Source: CAWBAT01 sp046331665
Lineage (GTDB): Bacteria; Acidobacteriota; Terriglobia; Versatilivoradales; Versatilivoraceae
Direction: 5' to 3'
Assembly: GCA_046331665.1 (NCBI GenBank)
Contig: JAXLQK010000033.1
Span: 1-64,000, forward strand
Length of the DNA stretch: 64,000 bases
Under the pieces are notes generated by a model. The model worked only from the letters and a program-made list of their open reading frames with translations. It ran no database searches and was not told the origin of the DNA. How positions within the stretch are numbered: position 1 is the first letter of the stretch; every line of letters starts with the position of its first letter. This document shows, one piece after another, positions 35,040 through 44,465 of this stretch. The position numbers were made by a program, and so were the translations under genes.

Positions 35040-37141
35040 GCAAGAATAAAAACTCGAGAAGTGGAACAATGCTGGATTTGTGGAGACCACCTCATGGGGC
35101 AGGTGACCCGATCGGCTGCCTGGCGACTACTTACACGTTTGCAGCGAGCTTGTTTGATGAGCAATGTTTAGCCCGATTCTTGGAAATCGAGTCGGAGCCT
35201 AGTCGCGAGGACTTGGCGTTTTTGCTTGAACGAGAGAGTCGACTCGGCAGCGTTTATGCTGGCATCATGGTGGACTACACTCAGGCCGGAGTTGAACACT
35301 CGCTTCGTTGGGACGTGCTCCCGGTGCGAATTCATAACGGGAAACAGCACGCAAAGATCAGTCTGCTCGCATGGAGTCGCCATGTCCGCATCATTATTGC
35401 CTCAGCCAACCTCACAGAGCCGGGTTACCGCACCAACTTTGAGGTCGCTGCAGCAGTGGACCTGACTCCCGATGAAGCCAATCACGAAATAATAGCGGGA
35501 GCGGCCGCCTTTCTGAAAAGCCTGCTGGATTTCGTACCTGGTGCATCAGACAATCCCCCTGAAGTACGACGAGCAGAGGCGTTCCTTGATCAAGCTGATC
35601 GTCTCGTCCGTGGATGGAAGCCCAGCCGACGGAGGGAAACAATCAGACAGCAGCTTGTTTTCACCCTGCCACCTGTGGGAGCTGGAGGAGTTGCGCGTAG
35701 CAGCCTTGAGGAGGCCGTGCAAGCTTGCCGTAAGCGTGGGGGATCGCCGGACCAATCGTGGATTGCTTCTCCCTTCTTCGACATGGACGAAGACACAAGT
35801 CGAGTGACAGCTTCTCTGTGCAAGTTGATGGCAAGAGGGGGACGGCGAGATCTTTATTTCTGTGTACCAGCTATCCGTGACGATGAAGCCAGGACCCCGC
35901 GCCTCGCCGCCCCCAAATCGCTCTTACTGACACCTCCAACCTATCAAGGGAACGTCTCAGTAGAGATACTGCCAGACCTGGACGATGATAAGAATCGCCG
36001 GCCGTGGCACGCTAAGATGCTTGCACTCATTGCTCAAGACCAATACTCAGCGCTGATGGTCGGTTCGTCTAACTTCACCTGTGCTGGAATGGGAGTTGGG
36101 GCAGCTCGAAACGCAGAGGCCAATCTACTCACCATTGCTACCTGGGTGTATAACGGCCGGGAAACAGGCAAACTGGAAGAGGTTTGGCCCGAGACGGAGA
36201 AGGTAAACGATCCGGAATCCGTAGAATGGTTGGGGGCAAATCCGGGACTGGTTGAAGAAGAACAGACGAATGTCCCGAAAATGCCATCAGGTTTTCTCTC
36301 GGCTATGTATCGGGCTGGTGATAAACGTCAAATTGTCCTGCGATTTGATCCCAAAAACCTCCCGAAAGAGTGGCACCTTCATGCGTGCGGGCAGGAAAAA
36401 GGAGAAATATTATCAAGCTCAGCCTGGGAGGCTCAGGATCGGCCAGCAATTATTCAGTTGGATTGGAAACCGGTGCAACCACCTGAAAAGCTATTAGTGC
36501 GGTGGGGCGAATGTGAAGCCTTTATGCCTCTCAATGTGGAAGACAGTCGGGAGTTGCTTCCTCCGGTTCTGTTGGAAAAGATGTCTGCCGATGACATGCT
36601 CTGCATTTTAGCTGCTTCCGACCCAAGCGCAGCATTTAGGGCCTGGGCGCGCCGGGAGAGTCCTGCAGACCTTATTGATGATGAACTTGATTCAGCAACA
36701 CCAATCGACCTAGACCCGCTAAGAAGATATGACCTTCAGGCCACATTCCTCCATCGTGTTGCTCGCCGGGCTCGTGTTCTCGCCCAGCTTCGATCCAATC
36801 TTCAAAGACCAGTGTGCAGCAAGCAGGCACTAGAATGGCGCTTAAGGGGTCTTATTGGCATCGAGCAACTCGCTGATCGACTCGTAAGGGAATGTTCCGG
36901 AACCAATGGTAATCGCGACGAAGCATTACTGACTCTGGCTGACTTTCTCATTGTGTTACTCGAAGTAGACTATCGGCCAACTGATGGATTCCTCCCCAAG
37001 GCAGAATTCAATAAGGTCTTTCGCCCGTTCCTCAGCGAACTCGTGGACAAACTCGACGATGGGATAAGGTCGCATCGCGACAATTTGTCCGCTCCAATAA
37101 TGGAATTCTGGGCACAAGTGGTGCAACGATGTCGAGAGTGA
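35036..37141 (+). CDS. Phospholipase D-superfamily nuclease-like protein
   Basis: 701 residues. Two HKD-type motifs: His105-x-Lys107 with downstream Asn125 (KQHAKISLLA, IIASANLTEPGYR), and His325-x-Lys327 with Asn346 (WHAKMLALIAQ, MVGSSNFTCAGMG). The aspartate of classic HKD is replaced, as in many PLD nucleases of defence systems. The 350-residue C-terminal region is unassigned. The start is coupled to the upstream gene by ATGA, and its end overlaps the SNF2 gene by 13 bases. PLD partners of helicases in DISARM (DrmC) and similar systems suggest DNA as substrate. Confidence 0.78.
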   Translation: MSKNKNSRSGTMLDLWRPPHGAGDPIGCLATTYTFAASLFDEQCLARFLEIESEPSREDLAFLLERESRLGSVYAGIMVDYTQAGVEHSLRWDVLPVRIHNGKQHAKISLLAWSRHVRIIIASANLTEPGYRTNFEVAAAVDLTPDEANHEIIAGAAAFLKSLLDFVPGASDNPPEVRRAEAFLDQADRLVRGWKPSRRRETIRQQLVFTLPPVGAGGVARSSLEEAVQACRKRGGSPDQSWIASPFFDMDEDTSRVTASLCKLMARGGRRDLYFCVPAIRDDEARTPRLAAPKSLLLTPPTYQGNVSVEILPDLDDDKNRRPWHAKMLALIAQDQYSALMVGSSNFTCAGMGVGAARNAEANLLTIATWVYNGRETGKLEEVWPETEKVNDPESVEWLGANPGLVEEEQTNVPKMPSGFLSAMYRAGDKRQIVLRFDPKNLPKEWHLHACGQEKGEILSSSAWEAQDRPAIIQLDWKPVQPPEKLLVRWGECEAFMPLNVEDSRELLPPVLLEKMSADDMLCILAASDPSAAFRAWARRESPADLIDDELDSATPIDLDPLRRYDLQATFLHRVARRARVLAQLRSNLQRPVCSKQALEWRLRGLIGIEQLADRLVRECSGTNGNRDEALLTLADFLIVLLEVDYRPTDGFLPKAEFNKVFRPFLSELVDKLDDGIRSHRDNLSAPIMEFWAQVVQRCRE

Positions 37142-40007
37142 ATGACGTATATAAGCCCGCACAGGATTTGGTTCTGGGTACGAAGCTGAATTGTCGTGTA
37201 CCTCAGACGGACCAAATTCGACAGAAGATGGAAGTATCGGAGGTCTTAAAGCGGCTGCGAACTCAACCGGGTGTGGTTCTTGGGGACGAAGTTGGAATGG
37301 GTAAGACTTTCGTGGCACTCGCAGTCGCATATAGCGTGGCCATCCGCAGCCCGCGAGGGCCAGTCATTGTGTTGGTCCCGGCCAATCTGGTTGATAAATG
37401 GGAGCAGGACCTTAACACATTTTGTGAGCTCTACCTCGAAAATCGATACCCCGTTAGAAAGGATGACGCTGAGCGACAGAAGTTAATCGCACCCTCTGCC
37501 CTTCGCTACGGCGTCGCACGCCACAGTGTGGATCTGATGAAGCTGCTCGACGATCCGGCTCGGGAACGCTGTCATTTTATCTTTCTGGCACAGGGTGCGA
37601 TGGGACGCCGTCAAACAGACAAATGGGTCCGGCTTGCACTGATTGCGGAAGCATTGCGCCGACACGGACGTGGGGGGAGCAAACGGCTTATTCAGGTCAG
37701 GAAATGTATCCATCGTTATTTGGCCGAATTAATCTGGGCGATAGGCGAGCAAAGGGCTCACAGCTGGGGCGAGGAGCTTTGGCAGGAACTATTATGGGCA
37801 AGCCCCCTGACTTGGAGGCAAATCTACAACAATGCAGTGCGTGATGAAGGTCGCATGTTGGCAGACGATCCGGTCCCTAAGTCTGTAATTCGAACGTTAC
37901 AACGTACCTGGCTTTCGCCGCTTGCTGATGCGCTGCGTGAAATGCCTGTTCGAGCCGTTGGAGGCGATGCCCAAGTGTCCAAACGTTTGAACAAAGTCCG
38001 GGGGCCTTGCGGCAAGTTGAGGAAGACCTTTGGAAAGGAATGTTGGCCCAAGCTCGGTGGCGCTCACCCTTGCTCGTAATGGACGAAGCCCACCATCTCA
38101 AGAATCCGGGGACCGCTCTTGCCAGACAGCTTCAGCCCCATGAACTTAGCCAGGACCTGCAGACCGGCGACGGAGCGATGGCCAAGGTTTTTGACAGGAT
38201 GTTGTTCCTTACGGCCACCCCGTTTCAACTTGGCCACCATGAGTTGGTAAACGTTGTGCGACGCTTTTCTGATGTGAGATGGGAGGCAAGCGAGCTGGGT
38301 GATCGAGACAGTTTTAATCAGTTATTGCTAGATCTTGGCAAGTGTTTGGATCAAAGCCAACGAAGTGCTATCGCTCTTCAGCGTAACTGGAGCCGGTTGA
38401 GGCCCGAAGATATTGACGATGACATCGCAACATGGTGGAACCGTATCGTTAAATCGGATGGGGACCAACTGACACACAATCAGAAGGCTGTTGTCGATTG
38501 CTTTAGAGTTGCAAAGCGATGTCGAGAGGAATCTGAAAAGGCACTGCGTCCCTGGATTGTACGCCATAACAAAGGCACTCATTGGTTGGGGACAGCGATC
38601 GTCCGCCGAGATCGACTGGATGGCGCTGCGATTTCAGGTGCAGAGACATCGGGAGGGCTTCCGATTCCTCCGGACCAGCTTTTGCCGTTTTTTCTTGCGG
38701 CACGCAGCGCAGTCAGACCCGGGAAGGATCTACTTGGCGAAGCTTTGTCTTCATCATATGAGGCTTTTCGACTGACAAGGCAGGATCGAAAGGCGCTGAA
38801 AGACGAACAGGAGGTTTTATCGGAGACGATCCCAGATTTGACGCATGCCGGTTGGTACTTGAGCGAATTTGACCGCGCTCTTGAGCGCAGAAGCGGATCA
38901 GCACATCCAAAAATAAATGCAACGGTTCGAAAGGTGGTCGAACTTTGGGAGGCCGGTGAAAAAGTGCTTGTCTTTGCCTTCTATCGACACACGTGTCGAT
39001 CCCTCCGAATCCACATCAGTCGTGAAATTGATCGGCATGTCATGTTGGTTGGAATGCGGAAACTTCACGCGGGTGGACAGAGAGGTGGCCGTAAGGAAGC
39101 TAAACAGCTGCTGGAACGGGTTCAGAACCGTTACTTCGATGTCACCGATTCGCCAGGGAGAAAAGCGCTTGACGCTGCACTCAACGAGATTATACAGGCT
39201 CGAGCGAAACAGCTTGATGGGGCAGAAGTTACTGTGGAGCAACGCAGTAAACTAATGGACGTGATGCGGCGCTTCTTGCGTGTCCCTACGACACTGGTCC
39301 GGTGTTTTCCTCTTGGGAAACTGGATGTCGTGGCACCGGTCGACGCAGTCCGCAAAACGCTTGATCATGTGGACAGCTCCGGTGTTTCCTGGCGCCATAA
39401 GTTTGATCACTTTATCGAATTTCTCACCGATCAATGTTCCACTGAAGAGCGAAGACTCTATCTTGAAGCCGCCTTAGGGACGCAAACGGGTGGCATCCGG
39501 GGTGATGGAGAAGATGACGATGATACAGATACTGACGACGGAAAAGTGACTCTGGCGAACGTGAGGGAAGCAACGGGAAAGACGCGCCGCGATACTCGGG
39601 CGCGTTTAATGAGGGCATTCAATACTCCATTTTTCCCCGACATCCTGGTGTGTAGCCAGGTCATGGGTGAGGGTGTCGACCTCCAGCGATTCTGCCGCCA
39701 TGTTATCCACCACGATCTCGATTGGAATCCGAGCAACATCGAACAGCGAACAGGTCGCGTAGACAGAATCGGATGCAAGGCTGAGGGACGTCGTCCCATT
39801 GTCGTGTATCTTCCATATTTGGCGGGAACAGCCGATGAACGCCAATTCCGCGTGATGACAGAACGCGAGCAATGGTTCCGTGTCGTGATGGGGCAAGAAG
39901 AGGTAGCAAAGCTTATCATCCCTGAGTCAGAGTGCTCGGTTCCACTTCCAGACAATATTTCCGAACAGCTCAGTTTTAAGCTAGATCTAAGTGCCCCAAG
40001 ACTTTGA
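37129..40007 (+). CDS. Second SNF2-family helicase (one frameshift)
   Basis: About 960 residues after joining 37129-38002 with the frame ending at 40007. Motif I VVLGDEVGMGKTFVALAVA (52-60), motif II LLVMDEAHHLKNP, motif III MLFLTATPFQLGHHEL, then MGEGVDLQRFCRHVIHHDLD and NIEQRTGRVDRIGC (motifs V-VI). An acidic stretch (GEDDDDTDTDDG) lies before motif V. The break lies at a run of five G near 38000: six G would give KVRGALRQVEEDL, so a one-base loss explains it. It is only distantly similar to the SNF2 helicase at 17100. Last large gene of the PLD operon. Confidence 0.78.
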
Positions 40008-40038
40008 AATCTGCTATGCATTAGATGGTGTTACGGCT

Positions 40039-40434
40039 ATGGATTCCAGAGGGTCGTTACTTTCTATGTCAACGGATGGTTCCAATAATAAAAAATTGAC
40101 TGAACTCGAGTCTCTCTTGGAATCCGCTAGGACAGGGATACACAAGGCTTGCGAATCTTGTCCTTGGAGCCCAAAACATTTACAAGACGTAGCCTTTGGT
40201 ACAAGTTGTCGAACCCATGGTGTCGATTGGCAGTCAACTTCTTCTGCCAAGAGCATGATGATAGTGCAAGATCCGGCTGGTACCACGCCAGAGACCACTG
40301 GGTGCTTATGCTTTGTTTGTAATAGTGAGAATCCTACTGATCGAACTGCTCAAAATGCAATTGCCCTCTGGAGAGCTGGGGTCGGGTCTCAAATTGATGG
40401 GCCACTCCACGTTAGCTTAGACTACACAATTTGA
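40039..40434 (+). CDS. Small protein, possible truncated uracil-DNA-glycosylase-like fold
   Basis: 131 residues if read from 40039; Met at 40066 is an alternative. The segment SSAKSMMIVQDPAGTTPETT and NPTDRTAQNAIALWRAGVG resembles the 'QDPG' and following motifs of uracil-DNA-glycosylase superfamily proteins linked to defence loci, preceded by a Cys-containing region CESCPWSPKH. It ends about 80-100 residues short of that family, so it may be truncated. It begins 32 bases after the SNF2 stop and is the last rightward gene of the cargo. The assignment is tentative. Confidence 0.4.
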   Translation: MDSRGSLLSMSTDGSNNKKLTELESLLESARTGIHKACESCPWSPKHLQDVAFGTSCRTHGVDWQSTSSAKSMMIVQDPAGTTPETTGCLCFVCNSENPTDRTAQNAIALWRAGVGSQIDGPLHVSLDYTI

Positions 40435-40996
40435 AATCACGCAGCTCTAGAGTTTACTTAAGAATCGTTCACCATTACCTTAATAGGCCACAACTTACAA
40501 GTATTCCAGATGAAACTAGCTGAAATACGGCATAAACAAATCGTTTTTTCTTTTAAGAGGCTTGCGCGTGTAGTTCTATCTCTTTTGTTCTTTGGAACCG
40601 TTATTTGAAAAGTCACGTGCCATGCCTCAGTTGGTATATCGAAGGCGGTATGCAGAAACTGGTATGCACGACTTTATTTCGTTAAATATTCGATAAAACC
40701 ACCAGAAATTGAATAGGAAAATGGGTTTTTAAAGGAAATCTCTGCTTGAAAAGCAGAGAAAACCGACTACAAAGGGCTTTTATTTACTGAAATCGACTAA
40801 ATCTTAGGGAATTCAATGAAATATCCCCATCCTGGCTTCTAAGGCTGTTTCGAATAGAACAGCGCACCAACTATTGTACGGGACTTCATTCTCGAGTGAA
40901 CCTGATGAACGTAACGAACCTACTTCACCACGATTATTCTCGATGATTTTTTATTTTTTCACTCGGGAGGGACCTGACTAGAAACGTTCAGGACGT
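40435..40996. other. Convergence zone between cargo and integration module, no gene
   Basis: AT-rich. Contains a perfect 9-bp stem with 3-base loop, TCTCTGCTT-GAA-AAGCAGAGA (40739-40759), a likely transcription-terminating or boundary hairpin between the rightward and leftward blocks. No coding frame is credible. Confidence 0.4.
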
Positions 40997-43361
40997 TCAC
41001 AGGGTTGCTTCCTCAATCCTTTCAAGTTTCCATTGCTGTGCCCGGCTGATGAGGTGTTGACAGCAGATAATTCGAAATACGCCAAACTGGCAATCGCGCA
41101 TTTTCTTCAGGAGCAGTCCCAAGCGAGTTTTTTGACTTCTCTCTCCCTTATCGCCCAGATCCAACGGCTGCTCCAATGTGGGTACCAATTCCCAGAGATT
41201 GGATATCCCGACTTCTCGGTCTTGGAACTTTCCCCACCACGCCGATACAAACTCTCGCAGTTCTGCCCCCTCATTGTCAGAAGCTTCATAGAATTCCTCA
41301 AGATTAGTGAGAAATCCTTTTACGCCGGCATGTTCCAAAATACCAGCCATAACATTGGCCCAATTCTCGAACATTCCAAGAGTAACTGGGTTCCTTGCCG
41401 GTGGCTTTCCTGCTTGAACCCATGATCTTGCCAAGACAAGCGCACATCGAACCAAATGGGAACGATTCGCAATCACCCACTGTCTAAGGTTGGGGTGTCG
41501 AAAGTCCTTTCGAAGCCAGGGACGATCATTCTTGGCATCCAAACGTATTCTGACGGCTCGCCTGGCCATTTCGCTCGAAAGTACGGGGTTGTTACCGGTG
41601 GCTATCCAAACACACCGGACTGCAATTCGAATGGTTTCTGATTTTCCCAGGATTCGATCTTCCCAGACCTGAGAGGTAATAACCGAAGCAAGGGCGGAAG
41701 AATCCAACTTTCGTCTCAGATTGTCGATTAGTAATACTGAGCTACCTACCTTTAGCCAAGCAGTAAGCCTTTTTCTCCACTCGTCTTCGTCACGGCCCTC
41801 GACTATAGCCGTCAATGGTCGTCCAAGGGCGGGGTAAGCCATGACTTCAGCAAGGAGTGTACCTCCCGTTCCCGGAGTAGGTTTCTCGATCAAATGTAAA
41901 GGCGTAGGACCATCGATAAGTTCCCGAACGAAGGAAGAAGGAAGAGGTGAAAGCGCATTTGCCATTTCTGCCTTCATTGATAAATGGAAAGTCGCCAAGG
42001 AGTTCCGTTCTTAGGTAGTCTACAGCCTCTTTGATATCCGTGGAGCTAATCTGCTCTGGGATTGGTTCGATCGAGAAGCCCGCGATAGGCCAGTAGTAAG
42101 TCTTTGTCTTACAATTGTATCCTCGAACGGTATAAAGCGTTCCGTCTGGAGCAATAATAGGAGTCTCCACAATTCCTACAAGTGCTGGTAATTGGGGATC
42201 AGGGGTTGCAAGAATATCTCGAACGACGTGCATAGGGGGTGCTTTCGCTTTCCATTCTCCATTGATTCCTAGCATTCCCCATTTGGCGTCTCTTGCCAAA
42301 TCATAGCGTAATCGGTCAGGTGTCAATTCGCGGATAACTGGAAGTTGATCATCGGCCAATTCGATTCGTACTAGATTTCCTCCATATCTAAATAAGCGAG
42401 GGGGATTATTAGACGACTCGATAACACTCCAAGCCCGCTTGGCAAGAACGGCTAAATCGCCAATACTCAAGTCGATCCTTGGTAAAGCCTTTGATTTGTC
42501 TCTTTCAGCGTTTTTGGAGTCATCAATGATATTACCTGGTCTTCTCGCAGTTTTCGCGTAAGCCTGCCTCAGGCTTGCGAGAGCCTCTCGAAAAGGATAG
42601 GGTTCAACTCGCCCTTTCGTATTTGTTCTCTGGACCCTGTCGGCATATTCTCGCATCGCTAGCTTTGCTTCCACTACCGCCAATCCGCTATCACGCAATT
42701 GGCAAGCAAGCCAGAATCCAGCATTGTTGCGACCGTTGTTCTTTGCTCGAACAATGGCCCGTGAAATGAGTAATTTGAATGACACTTGTCCATTGCGTTT
42801 AGACGGGTGACTCTCCAGCAATCCTTCATTTTGGTTTTCTGGCGGAATATTCAACCCGAGCAAATTTCGCAAATCTTCTGGCAATGAATTTAGAGTGTCA
42901 GGTATTAGCTCCCGCAATTGTTCGTATTTCCCGGAATCATTCGCGCCCCAGACAATGGCGTATCCCCCATCGGCCCGAATGTCTGTACCAGGGTATCGAT
43001 CACCCAATTCAACCTTTGTCTTACCATTCAGCGTTAACACGGGATGGCCAGGGTATTTGATATACAAATGAGCTCCACCGCTACCCGTTTTAATATGGGG
43101 GCGATTCCCCAATTGCTTTAATGTTTCTAGACCATTTTCCCCATCACAATCTATGACAATTACGTCGCTCACCTTCCCGGTGACTATAGCCCAAGACATA
43201 GGCCGATATTTCTCGTTCCAGGCGCGAAGGGTCTCAATCGGAGCTGTTTTCTGTTGGTACTGCTTCCAGGAAAAGAATGGCCTCTTGTCGATACGAACCG
43301 GAATAATTGAAAAACCTTTCGCGCAAGCGTCGATGATGATCTGAGGTAGATCTATTGTCAT
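40997..43361 (-). CDS. Prim-pol primase/polymerase fused to AAA-like ATPase (one frameshift)
   Basis: About 785 residues across two frames (43361 to 41847; 41998 to 40997), joined near 41965. N-terminal prim-pol (PF09250): KGFSIIPVRIDKRPFFSWKQ, VIVIDCDGENG with catalytic acids, KTGSGGAHLYIKYP, TDIRADGGYAIVWG. C-terminal ATPase-like region: LIEKPTPGTGGTLLAEVMAY, SSVLLIDNLRR, VWIATGNNPVLSSEMARR. The P-loop Lys is replaced (GTGGT), as I recall for relatives of this family. The shift fits loss of one G from GAAGGGCAG. Start preceded by GAGGTGAAA. It is the replication protein of the element, as in phage satellites and integrative plasmids. Confidence 0.78.
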
Positions 43362-43376
43362 GAGTATTTCACCTCA

Positions 43377-43691
43377 TTAAGTTCTGGATGTTCTGGTGAC
43401 GATATGGGTCATCGCTGTTTCTTCGATTTCTTCTGCCGAGGCAATACGGTTTCGCTTGAGATAACGGTCCAGGTCTGTTTTATCGAAGTAGATACGCTTT
43501 CCTGCGGGTTTGTAATGGGCTATTAACCCTTTGCAGGTGAGTTGGTAAAGGTGACTCTTCGATACGTCTAGATAATTAGCAGCTTCAGCTAGGTTGTACG
43601 GCTTACTTGCCGCTTTTTTGATTTCCTTTAAGTCTGCCTGGATCTGCTCCAGTCTGGCGAGTAGCTCTTTCTGCATTGTCTTACGCTCCAT
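43377..43691 (-). CDS. Helix-turn-helix (excisionase/AlpA-like) protein
   Basis: 104 residues. A helical lead (LLARLEQIQADLKEIKKAAS) precedes a winged HTH_17 motif: YNLAEAANYLDVSKSHLYQL, TCKGLIAHYKPAGKRIYFDK, TDLDRYLKRNRI. It ends 15 bases before the primase start, so the two form an operon. Expected to act as excisionase or as activator of the replication/excision genes. The palindrome ACTCAACGTTGAGT lies about 60 bases upstream. Confidence 0.8.
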   Translation of the reverse strand: MERKTMQKELLARLEQIQADLKEIKKAASKPYNLAEAANYLDVSKSHLYQLTCKGLIAHYKPAGKRIYFDKTDLDRYLKRNRIASAEEIEETAMTHIVTRTSRT

Positions 43692-43752
43692 CAAAGCCTA
43701 ATAAACATCAAGCGAGCGCAAGTTTATGCGACAAGAGCAATAAAAAACATTG

Positions 43753-43766
43753 ACTCAACGTTGAGT
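43753..43766. promoter_or_regulatory. Perfect 14-base palindrome in the element's control region
   Basis: ACTCAACGTTGAGT, upstream of the HTH/primase operon and downstream of the RteC-like gene. A perfect dyad of this size suits a dimeric repressor or the adjacent HTH protein. A second dyad, GTCTCA-TTAAG-TGAGAC (43787-43803), lies close by and may be a terminator for the leftward RteC-like transcript. Confidence 0.4.
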
Positions 43767-43826
43767 ATTTCTTGGGGAATTTGCCAGTCTCATTAAGTGA
43801 GACAGGAAGGAAACTCTTAGGTAGGA

Positions 43827-44465
43827 TTACTTGCCCTCGACTTCTCTGTTCTTTAAGCTCTGCCAGACGGATTTAGCATTGAACTCTTTGCCATTCTTCT
43901 TAACGAAATGTTTTGAGGCCTGATTGAGAGCATCCGCATAACTCTTGGCTTCAATTAACCCACTTTGAAACATTTCTTTGATACGGTCTCCCCATTGCCT
44001 ATCTGTGCCGAGCCATTCAATCCTTTGAGAATTAGAATTCTCTTGCGGCTCGTATAGATCCCGCATCGCGGCTAAGATTTCCCCAATATTTTGGATGTCC
44101 GAACGAACACCACGCCAGTCTCTAATCTGAGGACGGCGACGAACAGCCCCGTATGGGTTATATGGACTCTCCCTTAAGAGTTCAAGGCCTAACATGTCGT
44201 CTCTCAATTTTCTTAATTCATCACGGGCCGTGCTACCCGATAGACCTACCGTGCATGAACCTAAGAAATCCATAAGAACTTGCTGGAATTTTTGCAGTTT
44301 CCGATCTGTGGCTAACTTTCTTTCTTTCGATTCTTCAGTTTCGGGCGTTGTCATTTCTCTCGTATTTATGGTCTCATATTCCTGAACTAGCAGGTCTAAG
44401 TCGTTCAGAACCGACTGCTGGAGCCCGATAAGTTGTTTGATTTCAATCTCTTTTGTTGTTTTCAT
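43827..44465 (-). CDS. Helical protein with RteC-like C-terminal motif
   Basis: 212 residues. The first 120 form coiled-coil-like helices (IEIKQLIGLQQSVLNDLDLL). The C-terminal segment SQRIEWLGTDRQWGDRIKEM, then FVKKNGKEFNAKSVWQSLKN recalls the 'I-x-W-x-G-T' and 'F...F' pattern of RteC-type regulators of Bacteroidota integrative elements. Assignment is by eye only. Its ATG overlaps the integrase stop (44462-44465, ATGA), so it is translated together with integrase and may regulate excision. Confidence 0.5.
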   Translation of the reverse strand: MKTTKEIEIKQLIGLQQSVLNDLDLLVQEYETINTREMTTPETEESKERKLATDRKLQKFQQVLMDFLGSCTVGLSGSTARDELRKLRDDMLGLELLRESPYNPYGAVRRRPQIRDWRGVRSDIQNIGEILAAMRDLYEPQENSNSQRIEWLGTDRQWGDRIKEMFQSGLIEAKSYADALNQASKHFVKKNGKEFNAKSVWQSLKNREVEGK

